From positions 1 through 39,059 of the forward strand of contig JAVBOE010000046.1 of the NCBI GenBank assembly GCA_031550925.1: 39,059 nucleotides of DNA, read 5' to 3'. Position 1 is the stretch's first letter, and each line of letters opens with the position of its first letter. The position numbers and the translations under genes are program-made. A model generated the notes under the pieces. The model did no database searches and was not told where the DNA came from. It saw only the letters and a program-made list of their open reading frames with translations. Below are positions 7,338 to 14,895 of the stretch, in pieces. The DNA comes from JAIRNF01 sp031550925. GTDB taxonomy: Bacteria > Bacteroidota > Bacteroidia > Bacteroidales > UBA932.

Positions 7338-9371
7338 CTAGTTATAAAAATGCCAAGTAAGTCCTAAGCGCAACATACGTTTATTACGTGGGTAGTGCAA
7401 GGCAGAAAAGTATTCTTCGTCAAACAATCCTTGATCAACATGCGACATCTTAACGAAAAGCGTCACTCTCTTCCACTTAAAATTCAGAAAAGCATCAACC
7501 ATAGGATAATCTCCAATCTTTTTCTCCGTTTGGTTATGGAACAACCCCACAGCTGGATTATATGCAGGAATGTAGTACTTTGTATGGTAATAAGCATCAA
7601 ATCCCACTTGTGCGGTAAGTACAGATTTCACAAGCACAAACTGAGCATACCATCTGGCGTTTAAGCTGATTTTGGGTAAAGGTAGTACATTTTCATTTCC
7701 GCTAATTTGAAATGAAAGACGGTTATCCGCATGAAAAGGTCCGCCCTTAAAGTTTTTCTGAACGTATAACGATGTAATGCTAATCGCATCGCCTTCTTGT
7801 GCAGGCGTTGCTGTTTCGTCCATATAGATAATGTTGCTTACAACGCTTTGCTGTAAGCCAACTTCCAGCTTATAATCGGGAGCGGATAATGCTACTTCTA
7901 TACGCGTATCGGTTGTTTTACTGAAGCCATTATCCCAACGAGAATGGTTACCATAGTATCTCTTTTGAAAGTAATCGGGCTCTTTGTTTTCTAGCACTAA
8001 ACGCCCTTTTAAATCAAACTGACGAGAAAAGGGATAAACAGATATACGAGCAGATGCATCTACCAAAAAATCGCCCTGCCGATAACCCGAGAAAACATAC
8101 TCTCCAAAAGCATTCCATGCAAAGTACTTGCTGAAAACTCCGGAAGCACGTCCATAGAGATACAAATCTGTGTAGGAATTATCCGAAACCCCGTATAGAA
8201 ATTGATCGGGAGAAAAGCCGTAGTACTTACTAAAATCTAACCCAATACCTGCATCAATGGTAGATATGATAGCGGTTGGAGACCAAGGTTGCAACCGGAT
8301 AAACAGCCTGTTATCTAATGACGATTTAAAGCTGGAGTCTCTAGATTCTACAGGATTAATGTAAAAGTCCTTATAATATAACGTGTCTGAAACCTTATCA
8401 TTATAAATTCGGTACTGACGCAGATATTGAAACGCATGACCGAAGTACACCATTGTACCCTCGCCCGTTTTAAGAGAATCGCTACGGTTAAATATATGGA
8501 GAGGGAGACCATAAGAGTGTGTCAAGAAGTATGCATTGCTACGAAGCCTATTGCCGGCACTTGACAGGTTAACATCAATAATTTCAAAATCTACATCAGG
8601 GTCTTTAAGATCGTCATCGTTAGCAATACCACCGTTTTCTTCGTTAGATACCCTGTTGTGAATATATCCGGCATGTGCAGAGTAGCGTTTTCCGGCATAC
8701 GAGCTGTAAATGGTAAATACCCTGTTATCCGCGCTTTGGTTCTGGTATAACCCTCTGGTACCATAGCGTTGATAGTATAGCCCCACATTCCATTCGGGGG
8801 TTATGTTTTGTGTAAGCAGAACCTTAAGGTTATCCTCAGAAATCTTCTTGCTACCCGAGGTTACATATGATAGCATAGAGAAAGACCCCTTGGCATTGTA
8901 CATGGGAATATTCTCCCTTGTGTACATATAGTCTGAATAGGGTGTAAAGAAAAGCAGCTCATCAGAAAACAATTGTCGCTTAAAATAGCTGTGCGGAAGC
9001 TCTGCACTACCCGAGTTTCCCAAGAAGCTTGCCCCTACATCATTTTTAAAGAAAGGGTAATCAAAAATAAGGTTGTTAATTGAGGTATCAACAGGCAAAC
9101 GCTCCTCCACCACATTAAAGTATGGATTATGCCTCCAAGAAAACACATAGGTTGCTTTATGCCACTCTCCAAACATATACGTGTCTAAGGTTTTTGTGGT
9201 AAGAGAATCTGCGGCAACCCTTTTAGGGTCGTCTTCCAGCTCTCCGGTATATTCATCTACATATAAGGAATCTACAGGGTTTGGTTTAAGTATATCCTCC
9301 TGCGCTTTTGCCCTAATCGAGGTAAATAGTAAAAGAGCCGTAAGTATGTATAGTAGTCTGGTAATCTTCAA
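7338..9371 (-). CDS. Putative outer-membrane porin (Bacteroidota putative porin family)
   Basis: A beta-barrel protein of about 677 residues with a signal peptide (LLYILTALLLFTSIRAKAQ) and long stretches of alternating hydrophobic and aromatic residues ending in LGLTWHFYN, an aromatic C-terminal strand typical of outer-membrane barrels. The N-terminal mature region (DSLYVDEYTGELEDDP, TYMFGEWHKATYVFSWRHNPYFNVVEERLPVDT) is characteristic of the Bacteroidota 'putative porin' family. No ATG precedes the signal peptide. I chose TTG at 9369-9371 because an upstream TTG at 9392 lies inside a promoter box, so the transcript would probably start after it. Substrate is unknown; no neighbour indicates one. 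Confidence 0.8.
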   Translation of the reverse strand: MKITRLLYILTALLLFTSIRAKAQEDILKPNPVDSLYVDEYTGELEDDPKRVAADSLTTKTLDTYMFGEWHKATYVFSWRHNPYFNVVEERLPVDTSINNLIFDYPFFKNDVGASFLGNSGSAELPHSYFKRQLFSDELLFFTPYSDYMYTRENIPMYNAKGSFSMLSYVTSGSKKISEDNLKVLLTQNITPEWNVGLYYQRYGTRGLYQNQSADNRVFTIYSSYAGKRYSAHAGYIHNRVSNEENGGIANDDDLKDPDVDFEIIDVNLSSAGNRLRSNAYFLTHSYGLPLHIFNRSDSLKTGEGTMVYFGHAFQYLRQYRIYNDKVSDTLYYKDFYINPVESRDSSFKSSLDNRLFIRLQPWSPTAIISTIDAGIGLDFSKYYGFSPDQFLYGVSDNSYTDLYLYGRASGVFSKYFAWNAFGEYVFSGYRQGDFLVDASARISVYPFSRQFDLKGRLVLENKEPDYFQKRYYGNHSRWDNGFSKTTDTRIEVALSAPDYKLEVGLQQSVVSNIIYMDETATPAQEGDAISITSLYVQKNFKGGPFHADNRLSFQISGNENVLPLPKISLNARWYAQFVLVKSVLTAQVGFDAYYHTKYYIPAYNPAVGLFHNQTEKKIGDYPMVDAFLNFKWKRVTLFVKMSHVDQGLFDEEYFSALHYPRNKRMLRLGLTWHFYN

Positions 9372-9389
9372 TGTTGAACAAAATAAGCA

Positions 9390-9397
9390 CAAACCTA
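9390..9397 (-). promoter_or_regulatory. -7 promoter box for the porin gene
   Basis: The minus strand reads TAGGTTTG, an exact TAnnTTTG match. Transcription would begin near 9383, leaving a leader of only about 12 bases before the TTG start at 9371. This argues against the more upstream TTG at 9392. Confidence 0.45.
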
Positions 9398-9522
9398 CAT
9401 GTTTTATGCGAATCTGCCAAACTCAACCCCACATAAAACAACGAACAATAACAGCCAATCCGGCTTTGTTAACATTTATTATAATGAGGCATTATTCTGC
9501 ATATACATTACACAAACAAGAA

Positions 9523-10098
9523 CTACTTGCCCGGTCTCCAAAAGCGCAAAGTATTAGGTTTAGGAGGGAATACGCCATGCTTCACCATGCGTACATCCTC
9601 TATGGTATAAAAAAGATTTGGGTCGTAAGATATTAAAATGGATTCTACCTTTTTTATCATCTTGCGAGATGTAACCGTTTGAATGATTGATACCTTTCCG
9701 TTAACACCTTCTCCAACTATAAGCGTAACACCAAATCCGTGAGACCTGAGCAGGTTCATCAAATCGTACCCGTTTTTTGGTGTAGTGATACGGAGTAAAA
9801 GCGTTCCGATAGCAATACGCTCTTCAATCAGCATACCTACAAAGTTTCCGGTAGCGTAACCTCCGGCATAGGCAATGTATGCAACCCAGTTACTCATATT
9901 GCTGAGCAGCTGACTAATGGCAACCACCCATATCAACACTTCAAAGAAACCCAAAAACGGAGCAATATACTTATACCCCTTCGAAAGGAAGATTATTCGA
10001 AGCGTACCAAGCGTTACATCACATATACGCGAGCAAAAAATAAGAATGGGTAATACGACATATACAAACGTATCGGAGTGCATCAATTCGCCAAACAT
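9523..10098 (-). CDS. DUF2179/UPF0316-type membrane protein
   Basis: A 191-residue protein with about three transmembrane helices in the first 100 residues (FVYVVLPILIFCSRICDVTLGTLRIIFL onwards) and a soluble C-terminal domain. The DVTLGTLRIIFLSKG segment is the hallmark of the UPF0316 family (DUF5698 plus DUF2179). GVTLIVGEGVNGKVSIIQTVTSRK is typical of the DUF2179 regulatory-like domain also found in YitT proteins. Biochemical function is not established. It starts with ATG at 10098 and appears monocistronic, next to a repeat-rich intergenic region. Confidence 0.88.
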   Translation of the reverse strand: MFGELMHSDTFVYVVLPILIFCSRICDVTLGTLRIIFLSKGYKYIAPFLGFFEVLIWVVAISQLLSNMSNWVAYIAYAGGYATGNFVGMLIEERIAIGTLLLRITTPKNGYDLMNLLRSHGFGVTLIVGEGVNGKVSIIQTVTSRKMIKKVESILISYDPNLFYTIEDVRMVKHGVFPPKPNTLRFWRPGK

Positions 10099-10276
10099 AA
10101 GAAACGGTATTTAGGTTATTTTGGAACCGAAAGATAGCAACTTTTTAATGAATAATGAATAGTGAATAATTAACAATGATTTATCTTTTGCCAAGCACAG
10201 AAAACCAATGACAGATAAAAGCAACGTACAGCTATCATCATAATATTACCTGATGAATTCATCGTATTCAAGAGTT

Positions 10277-10431
10277 GTGTCCCAGAGGGACACCATATTG
10301 GTAGAAGAAACGGAGGAAGAAAACAAGCGTGCTGTTAGGTACGCCATATTAGAATTCATGGCGTACCCGACGGCACGCAGCCTATCTCTTTAGCAATGCT
10401 TTCTACCGATATCTTGTCCCTACGGGACAAA
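10277..10431 (-). repeat. 155-bp palindromic intergenic repeat, copy A
   Basis: Inverted copy of the element at 12830-12985; I aligned them by eye and they match over their full length with scattered substitutions. Each copy is a compound palindrome: a small hairpin at both ends (TGTCCC with GGGACA), an outer pair around ACCGATAT/ATATCGGT, and a central stem around gtacgccat/atggcgtac. It has no coding capacity. It looks like a REP/BIME- or MITE-like element, with ends on either side of the TonB-receptor gene. Confidence 0.75.
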
Positions 10432-10559
10432 GTACAGCATGTGCCTCACATCGAACACTCTTTCTTGCGCGTAGTTCATCATTCTTTTGCCCCCTTCGTT
10501 CGGCTCAGGCTGTGCCTGAGTCGGAGCATACAACACAAGCTTAGCCTGAATAAATAATA

Positions 10560-10583
10560 GGGCTGAGGCAGGAGCCTCAGCCC
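10560..10583 (-). terminator. Possible terminator of the TonB receptor gene
   Basis: A perfect 10-bp GC-rich stem (GGGCTGAGGC with its complement) and a 4-base loop, about 43 bp beyond the receptor stop codon on the minus strand. It is followed by TATTATTTATT, AT-rich but not a clean U tract. It could equally belong to the repeat family that fills this region. Confidence 0.4.
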
Positions 10584-10625
10584 AACACCAGGCTCTATCC
10601 ACTATTAATTATTCACTATTCATTA

Positions 10626-12650
10626 TTAATTAATTCTAATAGTTACTCCTGCGCTAAGCCAGTGCTTAGGTTGCTCAATGCCACCGTAGTCATAGTACGA
10701 TTCGCCAAACAAGTTCATAGCTTCCGCAAAAACCGTAAACATGCTCTTTTGCCACTGAACCCTAAGGTTGGCAAGAAACACCGTATCATACGGTTCTGTA
10801 GCACCTGTAGGCGACACGTAGCTACCCATACGGTCGGCAAATGTAAATTGCCATTGTGCCTTTAGGTTTTTAAACCCCAGTAAATGGTCGATATTCAGGT
10901 TTGCCTTATGGCGCAGCTGGTCGAGCGTGTAGGACGACCCGCTTACGCCGCTGCTCTTATCAATGTTTATATAGGTGTACGATAAGCCTATGCACTGTAT
11001 AAAGCTATTGGTATTGTAAAATGAAGGTAGCCATTGTGCCGACAGCTCTATACCGGCAACATCAACCTCTGTATGGTTCATGCTTTGCGACTTATCCTCG
11101 CCCTCAATATACATCCAGTCGATTGTATTTCTCCCCATGCGATAGAAAACCGATGCACCTGCTTTTACGCTCGACTTTACATAGCGGGTTCCCAGCTCCA
11201 CGGTAGTAGCCTCCTCTGGCTGTAAGTCAGGGTTAGCCTTGTGTGTAGCAGTGTTGTAGAAAAGATCGGTAAAGGTTGGCAAGCGCAGCGCCTGATTTAT
11301 TGCTCCGTACAAAAGAGTGTTATTGCCCATTTGCCAACGGGTATCGAAGGCTAGGCAGACCTTGGTATCAAAATCGCTGCTATGATGTAACGAAGCACCA
11401 CCTGTAAACCCAAAGCGACCAAACTCTACGCTTTGCGAGGCAAATGCCCTGAATACATTTCTATTTGCGTGTTTGGTAAAGTAAACATCATCCTCAAAGG
11501 GAACTTTACGCGGCTCACTCATATCGTAGCCTAGCGTATTGCTATATATATGTTCGTTGCGTAGCTCTGCTGCAACGATAGTAAGTCCTATTTTAGTAGA
11601 GAGCTCAGCGTTCAGCTCTCCGCCTGTAGTAAGCGTTTGGTGGTAGTTATGCCCTGTGTACCAATCAGCCCACTCGTAGCGGAAAAGCTCAAACCTATCA
11701 AAGTGTTGCCTGTGGTAAGCTATGGCTGTTAAGCGAAGGTTGTTCAGCTGCTTTTGCCAACGAAGGCTTCCCAAGAAAGTACGAATAGCCTCCAGCTGGT
11801 CGGGATACTTAAACGAGTAAAAACCGTTTGAGCCGTACTGCTTTTGCTGGTATCCAAACTGTGTTTCAATGCTGCCTATGCCTTGGTTGGTGTACTGCAA
11901 AAAAGCAAAGGCTGAGGTATTGGTAAAATCGGTATTAGCTATGTAGCCATCGCTACGTTGGTGGGATGCGGAAAGGTAGGTTTTAAATTTTTTCTTTCCC
12001 AGAGAGGCATTTCCGGATATATCCAAATACCCATATTCGCCGCCCGATAGGTAGATATTCGCCTCGTTTTGCAGCTTGGTATCGGTTACAATATTCAGAG
12101 CACCGCCTATTGCCCCCGGAGCGCTAAGCCCCTGTAGTACTTCTATTTTGCTGACTGTGCCCATGCTGACCGGAAGGTCGAGGCTGTAGTGCCCCGTTTG
12201 AGGGTCGCTGAAGTTTACGCCGTTAAGCAGCACTTGCGTCTGCTCGAAGCTGCCTCCACGTATCGAAACGTCTGCCTGAACGCCTACGGGGCCGCGCTGC
12301 CGAATATCTACCGATTGAAGGTAGCGCAACAAGTCGTTCAGGCTTTGTGCCGGAGCCAGCTCAATTTCTCCGTTAGAAAGCGATGAGACGACTCGCACCA
12401 TATTGGGCAGCGCATCTGCCCTGCGACCGACGACAAGGCTCTCATTCAGCATCATTGTTTTCTCGTGCATTGTAGAGTCAACCTGAGCAAGAACTTCCTG
12501 CTTAGCCATCGAGGCAAGCACAATGCCTACAGTTAGCACACCAATTTTAAACAACTTAAGGTTAGTTACGCTCAAAAATGTGGCGTAAGGCTTTCGCGAC
12601 CACCTGCGAAAACAGAAGCTGTAGCTCTTTCTTTTTGTTACTTCTTTCAT
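10626..12650 (-). CDS. TonB-dependent outer-membrane receptor (BtuB-like)
   Basis: A 674-residue receptor. After a long positively charged leader and hydrophobic segment (about 33-52) there is a plug domain (about 70-180) with the typical SLNDLLRYLQSVDIRQRGP, VSIRGGSFEQTQVLLNGV and IEVLQGLSAPGAIGGALNIVT motifs. A beta-barrel follows and ends in LSAGVTIRIN. There is no N-terminal carboxypeptidase-like domain and no adjacent SusD-like gene, so it is not a SusC transporter. The size and plug suggest a vitamin, siderophore or heme-type receptor of the BtuB/CirA class. I looked for a cobalamin riboswitch upstream and did not see one, so the substrate is open. It is flanked on both sides by the 155-bp palindromic element. 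Confidence 0.88.
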   Translation of the reverse strand: MKEVTKRKSYSFCFRRWSRKPYATFLSVTNLKLFKIGVLTVGIVLASMAKQEVLAQVDSTMHEKTMMLNESLVVGRRADALPNMVRVVSSLSNGEIELAPAQSLNDLLRYLQSVDIRQRGPVGVQADVSIRGGSFEQTQVLLNGVNFSDPQTGHYSLDLPVSMGTVSKIEVLQGLSAPGAIGGALNIVTDTKLQNEANIYLSGGEYGYLDISGNASLGKKKFKTYLSASHQRSDGYIANTDFTNTSAFAFLQYTNQGIGSIETQFGYQQKQYGSNGFYSFKYPDQLEAIRTFLGSLRWQKQLNNLRLTAIAYHRQHFDRFELFRYEWADWYTGHNYHQTLTTGGELNAELSTKIGLTIVAAELRNEHIYSNTLGYDMSEPRKVPFEDDVYFTKHANRNVFRAFASQSVEFGRFGFTGGASLHHSSDFDTKVCLAFDTRWQMGNNTLLYGAINQALRLPTFTDLFYNTATHKANPDLQPEEATTVELGTRYVKSSVKAGASVFYRMGRNTIDWMYIEGEDKSQSMNHTEVDVAGIELSAQWLPSFYNTNSFIQCIGLSYTYINIDKSSGVSGSSYTLDQLRHKANLNIDHLLGFKNLKAQWQFTFADRMGSYVSPTGATEPYDTVFLANLRVQWQKSMFTVFAEAMNLFGESYYDYGGIEQPKHWLSAGVTIRIN

Positions 12651-12829
12651 TTAGCTATCATTTATGTTGACCGACACCATTGTCGATTGGGCGCAAAGGT
12701 AAGCTAAATGAGGGTTACAGGCGGGGTGTTGTATAACATTTCAATGTTTAATTATCAATGTTTAATTATTAGTGATTAATTATTAATGTAGTACCCAATC
12801 CCCAAAGGAAACAGTAGAAGTTAAGTTTT

Positions 12830-12985
12830 TTTGTCCCGTTAGGGACAAGATATCGGTAGAAAGCATTGCTGAAAAGGTAGGCAAGCGTGCCGTCAGGTAC
12901 GCCATAGATTCTAATATAGCGTACCTAACGGCACGCTTCTTCTTCCTCCGTTTTTCCTACCGATATGGTGTCCCTAACGGGACAC
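12830..12985 (+). repeat. 155-bp palindromic intergenic repeat, copy B
   Basis: Inverted partner of copy A. The central stem pairs 12883-12902 with 12919-12938, with one mismatch in 20. The outer arms contain ATATCGGTAG and CTACCGATAT, and both tips are GTCCC/GGGAC hairpins separated by 3-4 bases (GTT, TAAC). Nothing in it is translated. The two copies bracket the TonB-receptor gene in opposite orientation. Confidence 0.75.
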
Positions 12986-13154
12986 GAAGCCACAGCCTGA
13001 ATAAATAGTTTTGCTTAAGTAAGAGTCTAAGCCGAATAAAGTGGACGTCGTTCCGAACACAGTGAGGAGATTCCTCTTTGTTGGGCTGAGGCACAGCCTA
13101 AGCCGAACGAAGGGCGATGCTGCTACTCTCTCCATCTTTATGCTACAAAGATTT

Positions 13155-13174
13155 GGCTCCTAACGGAGCCTTTT
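13155..13174 (+). terminator. Terminator-like hairpin
   Basis: GGCTCC TAAC GGAGCC followed by TTTT. No plus-strand gene ends just upstream, so it may be a repeat fragment or stop stray transcription. Confidence 0.35.
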
Positions 13175-13547
13175 CATTCAGCAAACCAACGAAACGATGT
13201 GTTGCTATCCACAAAAAGCCCCTAACTAATCGGCGCAAGCGGGCACCTATACCAAATAGAGGGGGACGTATATTGTATCAGCTGTACATTATTGCACACC
13301 ATTGCACAAACTACACATGCTATCCTTTTCGTGATACTTGATACGTGTATCGTGCCTCTATTTAGGAGATGCGGCTTCGCCGAACTAACAGCTCTCGCTC
13401 CATTCGATATGACACCATATTTTTATTTTCTCAACTTTTAACACTTCTCATTTATGGAATTACTTTTTCTGCTGCATCTAATAGGCAAAGCAAGCGATAA
13501 AATGTCGGCATGCTATTTGTAAAGATTTAATTGTAAACCCTTAAATT

Positions 13548-14525
13548 ATGAGAGCACTAATCATGTCACTAGCGTTTATTACACTGGCTTGCAGCTCTGC
13601 CAGCGGTCAGTTTTTCTCTAAGCTCATGCAAAACCAAACCAACGAAGCCAACCAAACCGACGACCCGCCAGGCAGCTCGATGGAAAAAGCGTACCAGGTA
13701 TCGGGCGATATGGTAAAAGACCGCCTACACATAGAAGACGGCGATAACAAGCGTATTATCAACGATATTTCTTCTACCGACTTGGTTGTTATTGACGGTA
13801 CTTACGATCATATCCACCTAGTGCTTTCTTATCTTGAGCTTCCGTTTGTAAGGTTAGATCACCAACAGCTGCTAACGGCAGAGCTTAAGCCTCACCAAAC
13901 GGTTTTTGTAAACTGCGCTTCGTCATTTCCTGTTGAGGGAGCACGTAAGCTGGCAACCTTTGTGGCACACGGCGGACAGCTAATCACTACCGACTGGGCG
14001 TTGGAAAAAGTCTTAGAGCCCGCATTCCCGGGCGTTGTAGAGTACAACAACAAACCCACTGCCGACGAGGTTGTTCGCATTGAGGTTATGGATAAAGACG
14101 ACCCTGTTATTAAAGGTTTTTTAGACGAAGAAACGGCTCCTGTTTGGTGGCTGGAGGGGTCTTCATACCCCATCAGAATACTTGATAAAGATAAGGTAAA
14201 GGTGCTTATCAAATCAAAAGAGCTGAAAGACAAGTATGATGAAGATGCTGTTCTTATTAAGTTTGAGCATGGCAAGGGTGTTGTGTACCACATGATCTCG
14301 CACTTCTACCTGCAGCGCACCGAAACAAAAGATGCCAAGCAAGTTACTTCTGCTACCGGATATATGAGCGCCAAGAACATATCGGCAGATAAGGCCGCCG
14401 AATTGGAAGAAGTAATAATACAAAATGAGCTGAATTACGGCGAAGTACAATCTGCCAACACCTCTGCCGAGTTTATTATGCGTGCTGTTATTGAGCAAAA
14501 AAAGAGAAACGCAAACAACAAGTAA
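13548..14525 (+). CDS. Exported protein of unknown function, possible glutamine-amidotransferase-like fold
   Basis: A 325-residue protein with a short signal peptide (MRALIMSLAFITLACSSASGQ; TLAC could also be a weak lipobox). The middle (about 85-225) alternates beta strands and helices: DLVVIDGTYDHIHLVLSYLE, QTVFVNCASSF, LATFVAHGGQLITTDW, and then VVRIEVMDKDDPVIKGFLD and VLIKFEHGKGVVYHMISHFY. That order resembles class I glutamine-amidotransferase-like (DUF4159-like) domains that often sit in exported bacterial proteins. I see no catalytic Cys-His-Glu triad, so enzymatic activity is doubtful. It is monocistronic and ended by a strong terminator. The gene is certain; the function is not recognised. 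Confidence 0.7.
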   Translation: MRALIMSLAFITLACSSASGQFFSKLMQNQTNEANQTDDPPGSSMEKAYQVSGDMVKDRLHIEDGDNKRIINDISSTDLVVIDGTYDHIHLVLSYLELPFVRLDHQQLLTAELKPHQTVFVNCASSFPVEGARKLATFVAHGGQLITTDWALEKVLEPAFPGVVEYNNKPTADEVVRIEVMDKDDPVIKGFLDEETAPVWWLEGSSYPIRILDKDKVKVLIKSKELKDKYDEDAVLIKFEHGKGVVYHMISHFYLQRTETKDAKQVTSATGYMSAKNISADKAAELEEVIIQNELNYGEVQSANTSAEFIMRAVIEQKKRNANNK

Positions 14526-14558
14526 CCTTTCTGCACTTCATATATGATGATTGGTTTT

Positions 14559-14601
14559 GTAACCCGAATAGTAGGAAAGGTCTATTCGGGTTACTTTTTT
14601 T
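14559..14601 (+). terminator. Intrinsic terminator after the exported protein gene
   Basis: A perfect 13-bp stem (arms 14559-14571 and 14582-14594), a 10-base loop and a seven-T tract. It starts 34 bp after the stop codon. Confidence 0.85.
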
Positions 14602-14637
14602 AGTTGGTGAATGGTTAGTGGAAGACTATGAGTGCAA

Positions 14638-14709
14638 AGGCTCACCCCCTCCCTAACCCTCCCCCGAAGGGTGAGGGAATCTCCCTCCCTTCGGGAGGAC
14701 TGGGGTAGG
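14638..14709. repeat. C-rich palindromic intergenic repeat
   Basis: The segment contains ctccctaaccctcccccgaa, then gggtgagggaat and a ctccc..ttcg..gggag hairpin. This is the kind of C-rich, non-coding interspersed repeat seen in Bacteroidota genomes. Only one copy is in the window, so calling it a repeat family rests on general knowledge. Confidence 0.4.
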
Positions 14710-14836
14710 TGCCCACCAAAAACATTTAACATTAAAATTTAAGCATATATAATTCTTATAATCTTGATGTTAGCAAAATAGCGCGCCTCTAACTTCAGCT
14801 GTTATTTTTTTTCGTTTCAAAAAGTATTTTTCTTAT

Positions 14837-14844
14837 TAACTTTG
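14837..14844 (+). promoter_or_regulatory. -7 promoter box for dnaB
   Basis: TAACTTTG matches TAnnTTTG. An imperfect upstream box TTTC lies at 14815-14818 with an 18-bp gap. The box is 52 bp before the chosen ATG and overlaps an upstream TTG at 14842, which excludes that TTG as the start. Confidence 0.55.
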
Positions 14845-14895
14845 TTTCCCCCGAAAAATTATTCTGTTTTCTCGGCTGAAATTTTACTCGAAACC

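Larger units (their letters stand above)
10099..10625. other. Repeat-rich intergenic region left of the TonB receptor
   Basis: No credible gene. It holds short AT-rich direct and inverted runs (10141-10185 and 10600-10630, variants of attattcactattcatt), one copy of the 155-bp palindromic element (10277-10431), and two GC-rich hairpins: CTCAGGC/GCCTGAG near 10505-10521 and the stem at 10560-10583. Confidence 0.7.
12651..13547. other. Long repeat-rich intergenic region upstream of the TonB receptor
   Basis: Nearly 900 bases without a gene I can support. Contents: AT-rich tandem-like runs at about 12735-12788 (variants of tgtttaattat); the second palindromic element at 12830-12985; a segment at about 13013-13110 with GGCTGAGGC/GCCTAAGCC hairpins, related to sequence left of the receptor; and a hairpin with a T tract at 13155-13174. 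The part from 13180 to 13547 shows nothing clear. A 74-codon open frame at 13117-13341 has no recognisable protein character. Confidence 0.65.
14526..14895. other. Intergenic region upstream of dnaB
   Basis: Contains a terminator (14559-14601), a C-rich repeat with a hairpin (14638-14709) and the dnaB -7 box (14837-14844). Nothing else is apparent. Confidence 0.6.

Noticed and set aside
12735..12788. Tandem or CRISPR-like repeats (tgtttaattat units)
   Set aside because: Units are short, irregular and AT-rich, with no equal spacers and no cas genes in the window; low-complexity sequence is enough to explain them.
13117..13341. A 74-codon plus-strand open frame
   Set aside because: It lies in repeat-derived sequence with no recognisable protein pattern, start context or neighbours.
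12651..13547. Cobalamin riboswitch upstream of a BtuB-like receptor
   Set aside because: I looked for the conserved B12-box and core helices in the leader and found none; the region is filled by palindromic repeats.
14842..14895. dnaB starting at TTG 14842, adding 18 residues
   Set aside because: That codon is inside the -7 promoter box TAACTTTG, and the ATG at 14896 gives the usual DnaB N-terminus.
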